51,264 bases of DNA from Bacillota bacterium (GCA_017620135.1 JAFZQZ010000099.1:1-51264), one strand, 5' to 3'; counted from the stretch's first letter, positions 1 through 8,194 are shown. The notes: generated from the sequence alone by a model not told the origin. Numbers and translations are program-made.

Positions 1-163
1 ACAGATGGATTATTGCTCTCGCATGGTACAAGGTACGTATTTTAGTTGCTGCCTTCGAATATGTTGACCTGTTTCTTCGGTTGTAGTCAGTTGAGACGGT
101 CGTTCTGCTGTCAAATTGGGCTGTAACTGTAGTTTCGATGTCCGAGCGACTTGAGGTGATTAA

Positions 164-604
164 TTGAATCTGAAAATCAGGCGTTTTAAGGCCGAAGACC
201 TACAATCATTGTATGAGCTACTCTCAGACGAGGAGGTCATGCGCTTTATTGAGCCTCCGTTTACCTTTGATCAAACAAGAGCATTCTTAGAGAATTCTGG
301 TCTAACAGACAACCCGCTTATATACGCTGTTGAAGATGAAGGCCGCATCTTTATCGGATATGTTATTTATCATGATTATGAAGAAGACAGTAAAGAAATA
401 GGATGGATTTTAAAAAAACAATTCTGGGGAAAGGGGTTGGCTGAAGCATTGACCGAACGGCTTATTCAGAAAGCAAATGCTGATGGAAAGTCAGTCGTCA
501 TAGAATGTTCACCTGAACAAAAAGCGACAAAACGCATAGCAGAGAAACTCGGCTTTATATATATGGGACTAATTGACGGCTGCAATGTATATAAGCTTGA
601 TTAA
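164..604 (+). CDS. GNAT family N-acetyltransferase
   Basis: Predicted cytoplasmic acetyltransferase that would move an acetyl group from acetyl-CoA to an amine; the substrate is unknown. The 146-residue protein has the RimJ/RimL-like layout: an N-terminal IRRFKAEDL strand, a central beta segment, and the acetyl-CoA loop WGKGLAEALTERL near residue 88, followed by the family's AxxxxxKLGF motif near the C-terminus. The start is TTG, chosen because GAGGTGAT lies just upstream at 153-160. It stands alone, ends in a strong hairpin terminator, and is AT-richer than the core genes. Bases 1-163 upstream hold no gene I can support. Confidence 0.8.
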   Translation: MNLKIRRFKAEDLQSLYELLSDEEVMRFIEPPFTFDQTRAFLENSGLTDNPLIYAVEDEGRIFIGYVIYHDYEEDSKEIGWILKKQFWGKGLAEALTERLIQKANADGKSVVIECSPEQKATKRIAEKLGFIYMGLIDGCNVYKLD

Positions 605-621
605 CAAAACTACAGAAAACC

Positions 622-664
622 AAGGCTCCCACACTGCCATCATCAGCGGCGGGGAGCCTTTTAC
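622..664 (+). terminator. Rho-independent terminator after the GNAT gene
   Basis: A perfect 9-bp inverted repeat (AAGGCTCCC at 622-630 with GGGAGCCTT at 652-660) is followed by a short T-run. It lies 18 bases after the acetyltransferase stop. The loop is long, about 21 nt. Confidence 0.5.
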
Positions 665-671
665 AATGCCC

Positions 672-833
672 TTATTCCTTTATCGTGACTTCCTTCCCGT
701 CCTTGCAGGAGAAGATCACCTTGTCGTTGTAGATCATGATCCGGCTGAACAGTTTCCGGACATAGATCTCATCAAAGGTGATCAGCAATCCAGATTGACT
801 TGCAAGAAATGACACGCTGATGAAACGCAATAA
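672..833 (-). pseudogene. C-terminal remnant of a serine recombinase
   Basis: On the minus strand an open frame without a start ends at 672. Its last 50 codons read like the C-terminus of large serine recombinases: LLITFDEIYVRKLFSRIMIY, then a short NDKVIFSCKDGKEVTIKE tail, matching the FDE...LIEKVxIY...FxxGxEI pattern that ends the family. Everything upstream (catalytic serine domain, zinc ribbon, coiled coil) is missing, because the frame runs into a stop at 834-836. I read it as the surviving 3' end of a transposon or phage recombinase, which marks old mobile-element activity here. The family call is from memory and the fragment is short. Confidence 0.55.
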
Positions 834-839
834 TTAACG

Positions 840-868
840 TTGCATTTTCGTTTCTTATATGATATTAT
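840..868 (+). promoter_or_regulatory. Sigma-A promoter for the AlbA_2 gene
   Basis: TTGCAT at 840-845, a 17-bp spacer and TATTAT at 863-868. It sits 31 bp ahead of the start at 899, with the ribosome site AGGAGG between. Confidence 0.65.
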
Positions 869-898
869 ATAGTCGCAAAGGACAGGAGGTATATCACT

Positions 899-2152
899 AT
901 GAAAGAAAGCCGCAATCTAGAGTTTAAACAGGATATTACGAATACCTTTCTGAAGACGGTAAGCGCTTTTGCCAATTATGGTACCGGTTCGATTCTCTTT
1001 GGAGTTGATGACAACGGAGATCAGATAGGAATATCAGACCCGGAAAGAACGCGTTTGGATGTGGAGAATAAAATCAACGACAGTATTCATCCCAGACCTG
1101 AATTCTCTATCATCGTAAATAAGAAGTCTAAAGTAATGACTCTTAAAGTTTCAGAGGGAAAACAAAAACCGTATTTATATAAAGGAAAAGCATATCGCAG
1201 AAGTGATACATCTACTGTTGAAGTAGATGACTTCGAATTAAAGAGACTGGTTCTTGAAGGCTCAAATCTATATTATGAAGAACTGCCTTGTGGGAGAAAT
1301 GGTTTTAGTTTTCAGTATCTTGAAACTAAAATGGTTGAAAAACTGGGAATACAAAAGGTCAATGAAGATATTCTTCGCACTTTGGGCTTCATCAATGAAG
1401 AAAAAGAATATACAAATGCTGCGGCAATATTTGCGGATACAAATCAGTTTTACGGTATAGATATCGCTCGATTTGGGAATTCGATCAACGAGATACTAGA
1501 TAGAGAAACGATTACAGGGGTCTCTGTTTTAGAACAATACGACAAGGCAGTTTCAGCATTCAGACGTTACTACCAGTATGAAATGATTGAAGGAATTGAA
1601 AGGAAAACTGTTGAATTGCTGCCGGAAAATGCTTTCCGTGAAGCAGTTGCCAATTCCCTTGTTCACAGAGAATGGGATTTAAATTCCCACGTCAGAATTG
1701 CCATGTTTTCTGACAGAATAGAGGTGACTTCTCCTGGTGGACTGCCAAGAGGTCTTACCAAAGAAGAATACATGAATGGAGACATCTCTAATCTCAGGAA
1801 TCCTATTATAGGAAATGTGTTTTTCAGACTGCATTATATCGAGATGTTTGGAACCGGAATAAGACGAATCAATGATGCCTATAAAAAAGCTCCTACGAAA
1901 CCTGACTTCAGGATAACAGATCATTCGATCACAGTAATCCTTCCTTGTTTAAGTAAAGAAATGGTCGTTAATACAAACGAGCAGAAAGTGTTGGATGTTT
2001 TGAAGTTCGGAAGAGTCCTTTCGAGCGTAGAGATTGCTACGGAATTAGGCTGGAGTAAAGCCAAGACGATTAGAGTTTTAAATGCCCTTATCGATTCAGG
2101 ATATATTCGGAAAGATGGAACCGGCCGAGGTACACATTATTTAAAACATTGA
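899..2152 (+). CDS. AlbA_2 (Schlafen-like) / HATPase_c_4 putative transcriptional regulator
   Basis: A 417-residue protein of the family often called divergent AAA-4 or ATP-binding regulator. Residues 1-110 form the AlbA_2 domain (ESRNLEFKQ, then ANYGTGSILFGVDDNG), a putative nucleic-acid binding fold. Around residue 240 comes the HATPase_c_4 signature NAFREAVANSLVHREW with RIEVTSPGGLPRGL after it, the remains of a GHKL ATP site. The last 60 residues are a winged helix. Such proteins are common on genomic islands and some take part in defence or stress regulation; no target is evident here. A good promoter and AGGAGG support the start. GATC density is near random, unlike the core genes, which suggests transfer. 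Confidence 0.75.
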   Translation: MKESRNLEFKQDITNTFLKTVSAFANYGTGSILFGVDDNGDQIGISDPERTRLDVENKINDSIHPRPEFSIIVNKKSKVMTLKVSEGKQKPYLYKGKAYRRSDTSTVEVDDFELKRLVLEGSNLYYEELPCGRNGFSFQYLETKMVEKLGIQKVNEDILRTLGFINEEKEYTNAAAIFADTNQFYGIDIARFGNSINEILDRETITGVSVLEQYDKAVSAFRRYYQYEMIEGIERKTVELLPENAFREAVANSLVHREWDLNSHVRIAMFSDRIEVTSPGGLPRGLTKEEYMNGDISNLRNPIIGNVFFRLHYIEMFGTGIRRINDAYKKAPTKPDFRITDHSITVILPCLSKEMVVNTNEQKVLDVLKFGRVLSSVEIATELGWSKAKTIRVLNALIDSGYIRKDGTGRGTHYLKH

Positions 2153-2192
2153 TATATTCCCCTGAACACACAGAGCTTTGTGACTTATTTCC

Positions 2193-2297
2193 TTGAACGG
2201 TCGGGGTCTATCGGACACGGATACGAGAGCTTCGCTGATTCAGGAGAACGGGGAATGTGAATTGAATAATCTCGCTGTTTTGCAGCAATATGAGTGA
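2193..2297 (+). other. Short open frame between genes, possibly a remnant
   Basis: The 154-bp gap between the AlbA_2 gene and the next gene holds a 34-codon frame starting with TTG and ending at TGA 2295-2297, just before the next ribosome site. It has no clear ribosome site of its own and I recognise no family. It may be the tail of a deleted gene or chance. Confidence 0.15.
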
Positions 2298-2306
2298 GGA
2301 AAGAAG

Positions 2307-3293
2307 ATGAACAAGGAAGAACTATACAGTTTCGTTTCTGACAGCGCCGGGAATGAGAGCAACATCTGTCAGATTTATGCAATAAAAAACGGAAAGACAG
2401 TATTGGACGACTGTTGGCATGGATTCAAGACTAGGGATGCTATGAATGTCAATTCCGTTACCAAAGGCATAATGGCATTACTTGCCGGAATTGCGTTAGA
2501 CAGAGGGTGTATCAGGAGTGTGGATCAAAAAGTGATGGATTTCTTTCCGGATTACACTGTAAAGCGAGGAGAGAAAACCATTTATGATGTAACGATCAGA
2601 CACTTGCTTACTATGACTGCGCCATTTAAGTACAGGTCTGAACCCTGGACCAAAGTGTGTACTTCGGATAATTGGACACTTGCAATTCTTGATTTTCTGG
2701 GAGGGAAAAAGGGAATAACCGGTGAGTTCAAGTATGCTACGCTCGGGATCCAGATTCTGGCAGGTGTCATAGAAAATGCTTCAGGAGAAAAATGTATCGA
2801 TTTTGCCAATCGGAATCTTTTCAAGCCGTTAGGGCTTCCTGAACGCAAGATACACGGAGACAGTTCAAAAGAAGATCAGTTTGATTTCTTCATGAATAAG
2901 AATCCGAGGAAATATGAGTGGTATTCCGATCCGCAGGATACGGTTACGGCTGGCTGGGGATTGTGCATGTCTGCTTTTGATATGGCAGTGATCGGCGCGA
3001 TGGTAGCTAATTACGGTCTGTATGACGGGAAAAGAATTATCTCCGAAGAATACCTCAGAGATATGATTTCGCCACATCTGAAACTTGGTGAGAGATTTGG
3101 ATATATGAACTATGGATACCTGTGGTATAAGCCTTATGATGACAGGGAAGTATATGCCGCAATTGGAGACAGTGGCAATATTATCTATGTGAATATGGAA
3201 AGGAATGTCTCCGTTGGAATAACCGGGTCATTCAAACCGAGGATCTTTGACAGAGTAGATTTCATAGAACAGAAAGTACTGCCGGTAATTTGA
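2307..3293 (+). CDS. Serine hydrolase, class C beta-lactamase fold
   Basis: A 328-residue protein of the Beta-lactamase (PF00144) family: esterases, amidases and peptidases that use an active-site serine. The SxxK motif is SVTK at residues 50-53 (family known: Ser nucleophile, Lys general base). FKYATLGIQILAGVIE matches the region of the YxN motif, although the third residue differs, and AIGDSGNIIYVN fits the C-terminal HxG-type strand. There is no signal peptide, so it is probably cytoplasmic and not a classical secreted beta-lactamase. GAGGAAAG precedes the ATG. GATC density is low, as in its upstream neighbour. Confidence 0.75.
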   Translation: MNKEELYSFVSDSAGNESNICQIYAIKNGKTVLDDCWHGFKTRDAMNVNSVTKGIMALLAGIALDRGCIRSVDQKVMDFFPDYTVKRGEKTIYDVTIRHLLTMTAPFKYRSEPWTKVCTSDNWTLAILDFLGGKKGITGEFKYATLGIQILAGVIENASGEKCIDFANRNLFKPLGLPERKIHGDSSKEDQFDFFMNKNPRKYEWYSDPQDTVTAGWGLCMSAFDMAVIGAMVANYGLYDGKRIISEEYLRDMISPHLKLGERFGYMNYGYLWYKPYDDREVYAAIGDSGNIIYVNMERNVSVGITGSFKPRIFDRVDFIEQKVLPVI

Positions 3294-3325
3294 GGATTAA
3301 AAACCTTTGAGGAGGATCGAAAACG

Positions 3326-3724
3326 ATGAAACGCGAACTTGGAATTGCCCGCTGCGGGCTGGCTTGTTGTCTGTGCTCTGAAAACGTCACCTGCAAAGGG
3401 TGTAAGCGGGACGGATTCCTGGAACTGTCATGGTGCAAGGATGCTGAGTGGTGTGAAAACCGTAAATGCGTAATTGAAAAGAACATTCCTGGCTGCTATG
3501 AATGCGATCCGGCAGAATGCCGTAAGGGCCTGTATGCAAGAATCATCAAGGCACGAGCTTTTGCGGAGTTCGCACATCGGTATGGCGTGGAAGAACTGCT
3601 TGACTGTCTGGAGCGGAACGAGCAGGCGGGGATCGTCTATCATCGTGAAGGGATCACAGGAGACTATGATGATTTCACCGATCTGGAAGAATTGATCGAG
3701 TTCATTCGGACAGGAAAACGGTAA
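3326..3724 (+). CDS. DUF3795 cysteine-rich protein
   Basis: A 132-residue protein with 12 cysteines in its first 65 residues (C10, 14, 15, 17, 23, 26, 37, 43, 48, 57, 60, 65), arranged as CGLACCLC, CKGC and CYEC clusters. This is the DUF3795 pattern, a putative zinc-binding family of unknown function in anaerobes. The second half is helical, acidic and free of cysteine. GAGGAGG lies 10 bases before the ATG. It follows the hydrolase by 32 bp and precedes the next gene by 22 bp, so the three are probably cotranscribed. Confidence 0.7.
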   Translation: MKRELGIARCGLACCLCSENVTCKGCKRDGFLELSWCKDAEWCENRKCVIEKNIPGCYECDPAECRKGLYARIIKARAFAEFAHRYGVEELLDCLERNEQAGIVYHREGITGDYDDFTDLEELIEFIRTGKR

Positions 3725-3746
3725 TACGGCATAAGGAGAATCTGCG

Positions 3747-4079
3747 ATGAGAATCGAAACGAAAAGACTGATTTTAAGACCGTTTGAAGCGTTATCTGCA
3801 GTCATTAAGCCGCACGAATATACACAGCGGATCTGGAGAGTGCCGGTGCAGGACACAGAAGCGATGATGCATGATCCGGATCTGTTTGCCCTTTCAGAGA
3901 AAATCGAAAATTCCCTTGGAACCGACGCTCGCTTTATGCTTCGCCCAGGCGATCTTTCACAAATCCGTATTCTGGTCGAAGCACCAAACGCAGAAAACTG
4001 TTTGCTTGCCATGCTTCGGTTTACCCGAGCGGCAGAGAAAAAAGGATATCTGACCGGTCCTGTGGAAGAAGAAGACTAA
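3747..4079 (+). CDS. Chimeric ORF: GNAT-like start fused to a GlmM-like C-terminus
   Basis: A 110-codon intact frame with a good AAGGAG site. The first 15 residues (MRIETKRLILRPFEA) are the usual start of RimJ/RimL acetyltransferases. From about residue 24 the sequence instead resembles the last domain of phosphoglucosamine/phosphohexomutases: WRVPVQDTEAMMHDPDL, then ENSLGTDARFMLRP, then IRILVEAP. The phosphate-binding loop of that domain, normally RPSGTEPLIR, reads RPGDLSQIR here, so it is one residue short and has lost the SGTEP core. I infer a deletion fusion of two genes. It is probably inactive, but its stop overlaps the next start by one base (TAATG), so its translation may drive the downstream gene. 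Confidence 0.5.
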   Translation: MRIETKRLILRPFEALSAVIKPHEYTQRIWRVPVQDTEAMMHDPDLFALSEKIENSLGTDARFMLRPGDLSQIRILVEAPNAENCLLAMLRFTRAAEKKGYLTGPVEEED

Positions 4080-4834
4080 TGATTTCTGCAAAAAAGATGA
4101 TTAACGAATTTGTTGAAGAATCGAAAAAGATCCTGCGGGACGATTTGACAGGGATCTATCTGCACGGTTCTGCTGCTATGGGATGCTTCAATCCTGAAAA
4201 GAGCGATATCGATCTGATCGTGGTGGTCGAGCGGCCTTTGACTGATGCTGTCAAAAGAGAGTACATGGATATGGTCGTCAGGTACAACGCTTTGGGACCT
4301 GTCAAAGGAATCGAGATGAGTGTCGTTCTTAAAGAGGTTTGTAAGCCCTTTGTATATCCAACACCGTATGAATTGCATTTTTCCGTGGGACATCTGGAAT
4401 GGTATAAAAAAGATCCTGAGGAATACATCCGTAAAATGAATGGCACGGATAAAGACCTTGCCGCTCATTTTACGATCATAAACAAAAGAGGCCGTTGTCT
4501 GTACGGAGCGTCCATAAACGACGTGTTTGCACAGGTCCCGAGCTGTGATTATATGGATTCCCTATGGTATGATATCGAAGGAGCCGCAGAGGAAATCTCT
4601 GAATTTCCCATGTATCTGATTCTGAATCTGGCAAGAGTACTGGGATATAAAGAAGAAGGTCTCGTTCTTTCGAAAAAAGAAGGCGGCGAATGGGCAATTC
4701 GTCACTTGCCTTCGGAATATCATCCGCTGATCACGGATGCCTTGCGAGAGTACTGCGAAAGTAATGAGATCAGCTATGATGAGGCTCTTGCCAAAAGATA
4801 CGCGAAATATATGCTGGAACGGATCCGGCAATAG
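4079..4834 (+). CDS. AadA-like nucleotidyltransferase
   Basis: A 251-residue nucleotidyltransferase of the type that includes aminoglycoside 3''/9-O-adenylyltransferases. The fold signature is clear: YLHGSAAMG with G30-S31, then SDIDLIVVVE with the metal aspartates D43 and D45. The helical C-terminal part (DUF4111-like) contains the ALREYCESNE and MLERIRQ segments. Known relatives adenylylate streptomycin or spectinomycin, but several are not resistance enzymes, and the substrate cannot be read here. There is no independent ribosome site; the ATG overlaps the preceding stop, so expression depends on the chimeric ORF. Confidence 0.65.
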   Translation: MISAKKMINEFVEESKKILRDDLTGIYLHGSAAMGCFNPEKSDIDLIVVVERPLTDAVKREYMDMVVRYNALGPVKGIEMSVVLKEVCKPFVYPTPYELHFSVGHLEWYKKDPEEYIRKMNGTDKDLAAHFTIINKRGRCLYGASINDVFAQVPSCDYMDSLWYDIEGAAEEISEFPMYLILNLARVLGYKEEGLVLSKKEGGEWAIRHLPSEYHPLITDALREYCESNEISYDEALAKRYAKYMLERIRQ

Positions 4835-4864
4835 AACCATTTCAGGAAAGGAAGGTAGGATAAA

Positions 4865-5572
4865 ATGAAGATCGCGACATATAATGTGAGACATTTCAGT
4901 ACCGGTAAACTGGATGAAGTGGATTATCCTGCTTTTACGGAAGCGATAAAGAGCCTGGACGCGGATATCATAGGAATCAACGAAAGCTATGGACCGGGCA
5001 GTCGCTTTGGGGAGAAAGCTCAGGTGCAGGAGATCGCGGAAGCCCTGGGATGGAACTGGTTTTTTGCTCCGGCTGTCGAGGTACCGGGATGGGGGATCTA
5101 TGGGAATTCCTTCCTGACACGTTTTCCCTTGCTTTCAGCGCAGTGTATAGCTATTCCCGATCCGATACGTCTTCCGCAGTACAAACACTATGAAACCCGG
5201 TGTGTCCTTCTTGCGGAGGCCTTAACCGAAGCTGGTCCGCTAACCATTGCCGTGACTCATTTCGGCCTGAATCCCGATGAGCAGCAGATAGCGTTACAGA
5301 CGGTACAGAGTCTGATCCGGCCGGATCGGTTTATTCTGATGGGCGACTTGAATGTGACGCCGGAAGATCCGATTCTTGTTCCGATTCGTGAGCGTCTTTA
5401 TGATACGGCTGAAAAACTCCAAGAAAGAAAGCTTAGTTTTCCTTCTGATCAACCGGACCGCAAGATCGACTATGTTTTTGTCAGTCATGATATCCATGTT
5501 GCTGATGCCGATATTCCAGCGGTCACGGTATCCGATCATCGTCCTTATATCGTCTCAATGACATTAACCTGA
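4865..5572 (+). CDS. Endonuclease/exonuclease/phosphatase family protein
   Basis: A 235-residue single-domain EEP hydrolase, a Mg-dependent phosphodiesterase or phosphatase fold. Motifs in order: KIATYNVRHF at the start, IIGINE with the metal glutamate, a THFGLN strand, GDLNVTPEDP with the Asp/Asn pair, KIDYVFVS, and SDHRPY with the catalytic Asp-His. There is no signal peptide, so it is cytoplasmic. The substrate (nucleic acid, phosphoinositide or nucleotide) cannot be told. It starts 30 bp after the nucleotidyltransferase and ends 13 bp before the HAD gene, likely one operon. Confidence 0.75.
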   Translation: MKIATYNVRHFSTGKLDEVDYPAFTEAIKSLDADIIGINESYGPGSRFGEKAQVQEIAEALGWNWFFAPAVEVPGWGIYGNSFLTRFPLLSAQCIAIPDPIRLPQYKHYETRCVLLAEALTEAGPLTIAVTHFGLNPDEQQIALQTVQSLIRPDRFILMGDLNVTPEDPILVPIRERLYDTAEKLQERKLSFPSDQPDRKIDYVFVSHDIHVADADIPAVTVSDHRPYIVSMTLT

Positions 5573-5585
5573 GAGGAGAGAACAA

Positions 5586-6242
5586 ATGGTAAAGGCAGTC
5601 GTCTTTGATATGGATGGCGTCCTGTTCGACACCGAAAGGATCGCAAGGAATAGCTGGATCGAGACCGGAAAAGTGTGGGGTCTGGAAGGAATCGAGATCG
5701 TCTACCCCAGAGTGATCGGCGTCAATCATCTGGACGGACTCGACATCGTAAGAGACGCCTATGGGCAGGATTTTGATGCGGTAACCTTTACGAAAGAGTG
5801 TTCAGAGGTCATGAAACGCATGCTGCGGGAGGAAGGACTGCCGATCAAAAAAGGCGTACGGGAGATCCTGAAAGTTCTGAAACAAAAAAGGATCCCTGTC
5901 GGGATCTGCAGTTCCACTCGAACGGGCGTGATCCGGGATCATCTGGAAAAGACAGGTCTTTCCGGATACTTTGATCAGATCGTCGGAGGAGATCAGATCG
6001 TTCATTCCAAGCCGCAGCCGGATATTTATCTGAAAGCCTGTGAAGTGCTTGGCATGGAACCGAAAGACTGTCTCGCGGTCGAGGATTCTCCCAACGGGAT
6101 CCGGTCGGCACACGCGGCGGGACTGATCCCGATCATGATCCCGGATCTGGTCGAACCAACAGAAGAAATGAAACGCTTAAGCTATCTGATCCTTCAGGAT
6201 CTTTCCGAACTACAGAAACTGATCGAGAACGATCGGATATAA
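5586..6242 (+). CDS. HAD superfamily phosphatase, beta-phosphoglucomutase-like
   Basis: A 218-residue HAD hydrolase. Motif I is DMDGVLFDTE near the N-terminus (nucleophile and acid/base aspartates), motif II GICSSTRTG, the lysine lies in SKPQPDIY, and motif IV is AVEDSPNGI. The alpha-helical cap between motifs I and II is the type 1 cap of beta-phosphoglucomutase/2-deoxyglucose-6-phosphatase relatives, so a sugar phosphate is the likely substrate. GAGAGGAGAG precedes the ATG. It is the last gene of the run and ends at a bidirectional terminator shared with the convergent ABC-F gene. Its GATC density matches the core genome, unlike the genes before 4 kb. Confidence 0.8.
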   Translation: MVKAVVFDMDGVLFDTERIARNSWIETGKVWGLEGIEIVYPRVIGVNHLDGLDIVRDAYGQDFDAVTFTKECSEVMKRMLREEGLPIKKGVREILKVLKQKRIPVGICSSTRTGVIRDHLEKTGLSGYFDQIVGGDQIVHSKPQPDIYLKACEVLGMEPKDCLAVEDSPNGIRSAHAAGLIPIMIPDLVEPTEEMKRLSYLILQDLSELQKLIENDRI

Positions 6243-6244
6243 CG

Positions 6245-6272
6245 AAAAGAGGCAGATCATTCTGCCTCTTTT
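6245..6272. terminator. Bidirectional terminator between convergent HAD and ABC-F genes
   Basis: A perfect 12-bp stem (AAAAGAGGCAGA / TCTGCCTCTTTT) with a TCAT loop, giving T-runs on both strands. The ABC-F stop codon (complement of 6257-6259) lies in the loop, so one stem arm (6261-6272) carries the last ABC-F codons. Confidence 0.85.
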
Positions 6273-8155
6273 ATCATTTGCTGTACTTCATCCCACAGAA
6301 GCATATCTTCTTCGATCTTCTTTTCAAGATCAGAGACTTTTGCCTCCAGCTGACGGAATTTGGAAGCGGAAGAATAGTTCTCGGGAAGGAGCATTTTCTT
6401 TTTGATATCTTCGATCTGTGCTTCGCAGTCTTCGATCTCTTTTTCCAGCCGGTTCGCCCTGGTTTTCAGCCGTCTCAGATCACTGGCGGCCTGTTTTTTA
6501 TTCTGAAAAGAGATCTTGGAGTCTGTGATCTCCGAAAGCTCGCTTTCTTTTCGCTCCTGGCGTTTATGTTCCAGATAGAAATCATAATCACCCAGATAGG
6601 AAACCATTTCATCCGGAAGCAGTTCAAGAGTCCGCGTAGCTACCTGATTGATGAAATAACGGTCATGGGAAATAAACAGGATCGTTCCCTTATACGCTTT
6701 CAGGTTTTCTTCCAGGACTTCGCGGGAGGCGATATCCAGATGATTAGTAGGTTCATCCAGCAGAAGGAAGTTGCAGTTGCTAAGCATGATCTTGCACAGA
6801 GATACCCTTGCTTTTTCTCCGCCGGAGAGATTGCTGATCTGGCCAAACACATCATCTCCTCGGAACAAAAAACAGCCAAGGATATTCCGGATCTCCGGAA
6901 CGTTCAGCGCAGGGTAGTAGGTATCATAGATCTCATCCAGTACGGTTTTGTCCGGTGAAAGGTTTTCCTGTGTCTGATCATAATAACCGGGAAACACACC
7001 CACACCGAGTCTGAGGTCTCCGTAGGTGCGGCTTTCCTGCCCTAAGATCATTTTGAAAAGAGTGGTTTTTCCGATCCCGTTTGCACCGATCAGTGCGACG
7101 CGTTCTCCTTTGTGGATCTCAAAACTGAGGCCATGAAAGAGCGGTCGCTGATCAAAGGATTTCGCGACCTCTTCCGCCTTAAGGACCAGGTCTCCGCTTT
7201 CGATGTTCGGAACGAAATGAAGACGCATGGAAGCATTAAGGACCTGTGGTTTATCCAGGACTTCCATCTTGTCCAGGATCTTTTCACGACTCTGCGCACG
7301 TTTGATAAACTTCTCCTGACCGCGGCCTCTCAGTTCACGAATGATCCCTTCCTGTCTCGCGATCTCTTTTTGCTGAGCCTCATATTCACGGACCGCGATC
7401 TTCTGGCGGAATTGCTTTTCCTGAATGTAGTAGGTGTAATTACCGTTGTAAACCGTTCCTTTTCCACGTTCGATCTCGATCGTTTTGGTGCAGAGCCGGT
7501 CCAGAAAATAACGGTCATGTGAAATGATAAGACAAGCTCCGTCAAAAGAAGAAAGATATCCTTCCAGCCAGGTAAGGGATTCGATATCCAGATGGTTGGT
7601 AGGTTCATCCAGCAGCAGAAGATCTGGTTTCATCAGAAGGAGTTTACCAAGCATGACCCGGGTCTTCTGCCCACCGGAAAGATGTCCGATCGGAAGAGAG
7701 TATTCCGACTCCTCAAATCCAAGACCGGCCAGCACACCACGTACACGGCTCCGATACTGATAACCATCCAGATCCTCATACCGGTGTCTGAGATCGGCGT
7801 AACGTTCCAGTAAAAGGGTGGAAGAATCTGTTTCCATCTGTTCTTCCAGATGATGCATTTCCTTTTCGATCCGGCGAAGATCATCAAATACGGTGAGAAG
7901 TTCCTCTTCCACGCGATTCGAAGATTCATATTCAGCGATCTGAGGAAGATATCCGATCGACAGGTTTTTCTGCAGATAAACTTCTCCTTCATCGGGCCTT
8001 AATCTACCCAGAAGGATCTGAAAGAGCGTAGTCTTTCCGGCACCGTTGATCCCGATCAGGGACGCTTTTTCTTTTGCCTCGAGATGAAAGGAGACATCCT
8101 GAAGGACTTCCTTGGTATCAAAGGCTTTACGTATATGAGATACCGATACGATCAT
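6257..8155 (-). CDS. ABC-F family ATPase
   Basis: A 632-residue soluble protein with two ABC nucleotide-binding domains and no membrane segments, the ABC-F layout. Domain 1 has Walker A GINGAGKT (35-42) and signature LSGGQKTRVML; domain 2 has GANGIGKTT and LSGGEKARVSL. Both Walker B strands read LLLDEPTNHLDI. Between them is the interdomain linker, and the last 90 residues form a lysine/glutamate-rich coiled coil, as in YdiF. ABC-F proteins bind the ribosomal E site; some relieve stalling and some give resistance to ribosome-targeting antibiotics. The sequence alone does not separate these. ATG with AGGAG. It is divergent from secD and has its own promoter. Confidence 0.88.
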   Translation of the reverse strand: MIVSVSHIRKAFDTKEVLQDVSFHLEAKEKASLIGINGAGKTTLFQILLGRLRPDEGEVYLQKNLSIGYLPQIAEYESSNRVEEELLTVFDDLRRIEKEMHHLEEQMETDSSTLLLERYADLRHRYEDLDGYQYRSRVRGVLAGLGFEESEYSLPIGHLSGGQKTRVMLGKLLLMKPDLLLLDEPTNHLDIESLTWLEGYLSSFDGACLIISHDRYFLDRLCTKTIEIERGKGTVYNGNYTYYIQEKQFRQKIAVREYEAQQKEIARQEGIIRELRGRGQEKFIKRAQSREKILDKMEVLDKPQVLNASMRLHFVPNIESGDLVLKAEEVAKSFDQRPLFHGLSFEIHKGERVALIGANGIGKTTLFKMILGQESRTYGDLRLGVGVFPGYYDQTQENLSPDKTVLDEIYDTYYPALNVPEIRNILGCFLFRGDDVFGQISNLSGGEKARVSLCKIMLSNCNFLLLDEPTNHLDIASREVLEENLKAYKGTILFISHDRYFINQVATRTLELLPDEMVSYLGDYDFYLEHKRQERKESELSEITDSKISFQNKKQAASDLRRLKTRANRLEKEIEDCEAQIEDIKKKMLLPENYSSASKFRQLEAKVSDLEKKIEEDMLLWDEVQQMIKEAE

Positions 8156-8194
8156 AATCGTTCTCCTGAATGATATTCAAAGACTTACTTTGTT

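Noticed and set aside
1-163. Short open frames at the left edge on both strands
   Set aside because: None has a start plus ribosome site or a known motif. A gene end cut by the window edge cannot be excluded.
899-6242. Abortive-infection or other defence system around the AlbA_2 protein
   Set aside because: The neighbours do not form a known defence set and lack toxin, nuclease or sensor pairs; only the general regulator label is supported.
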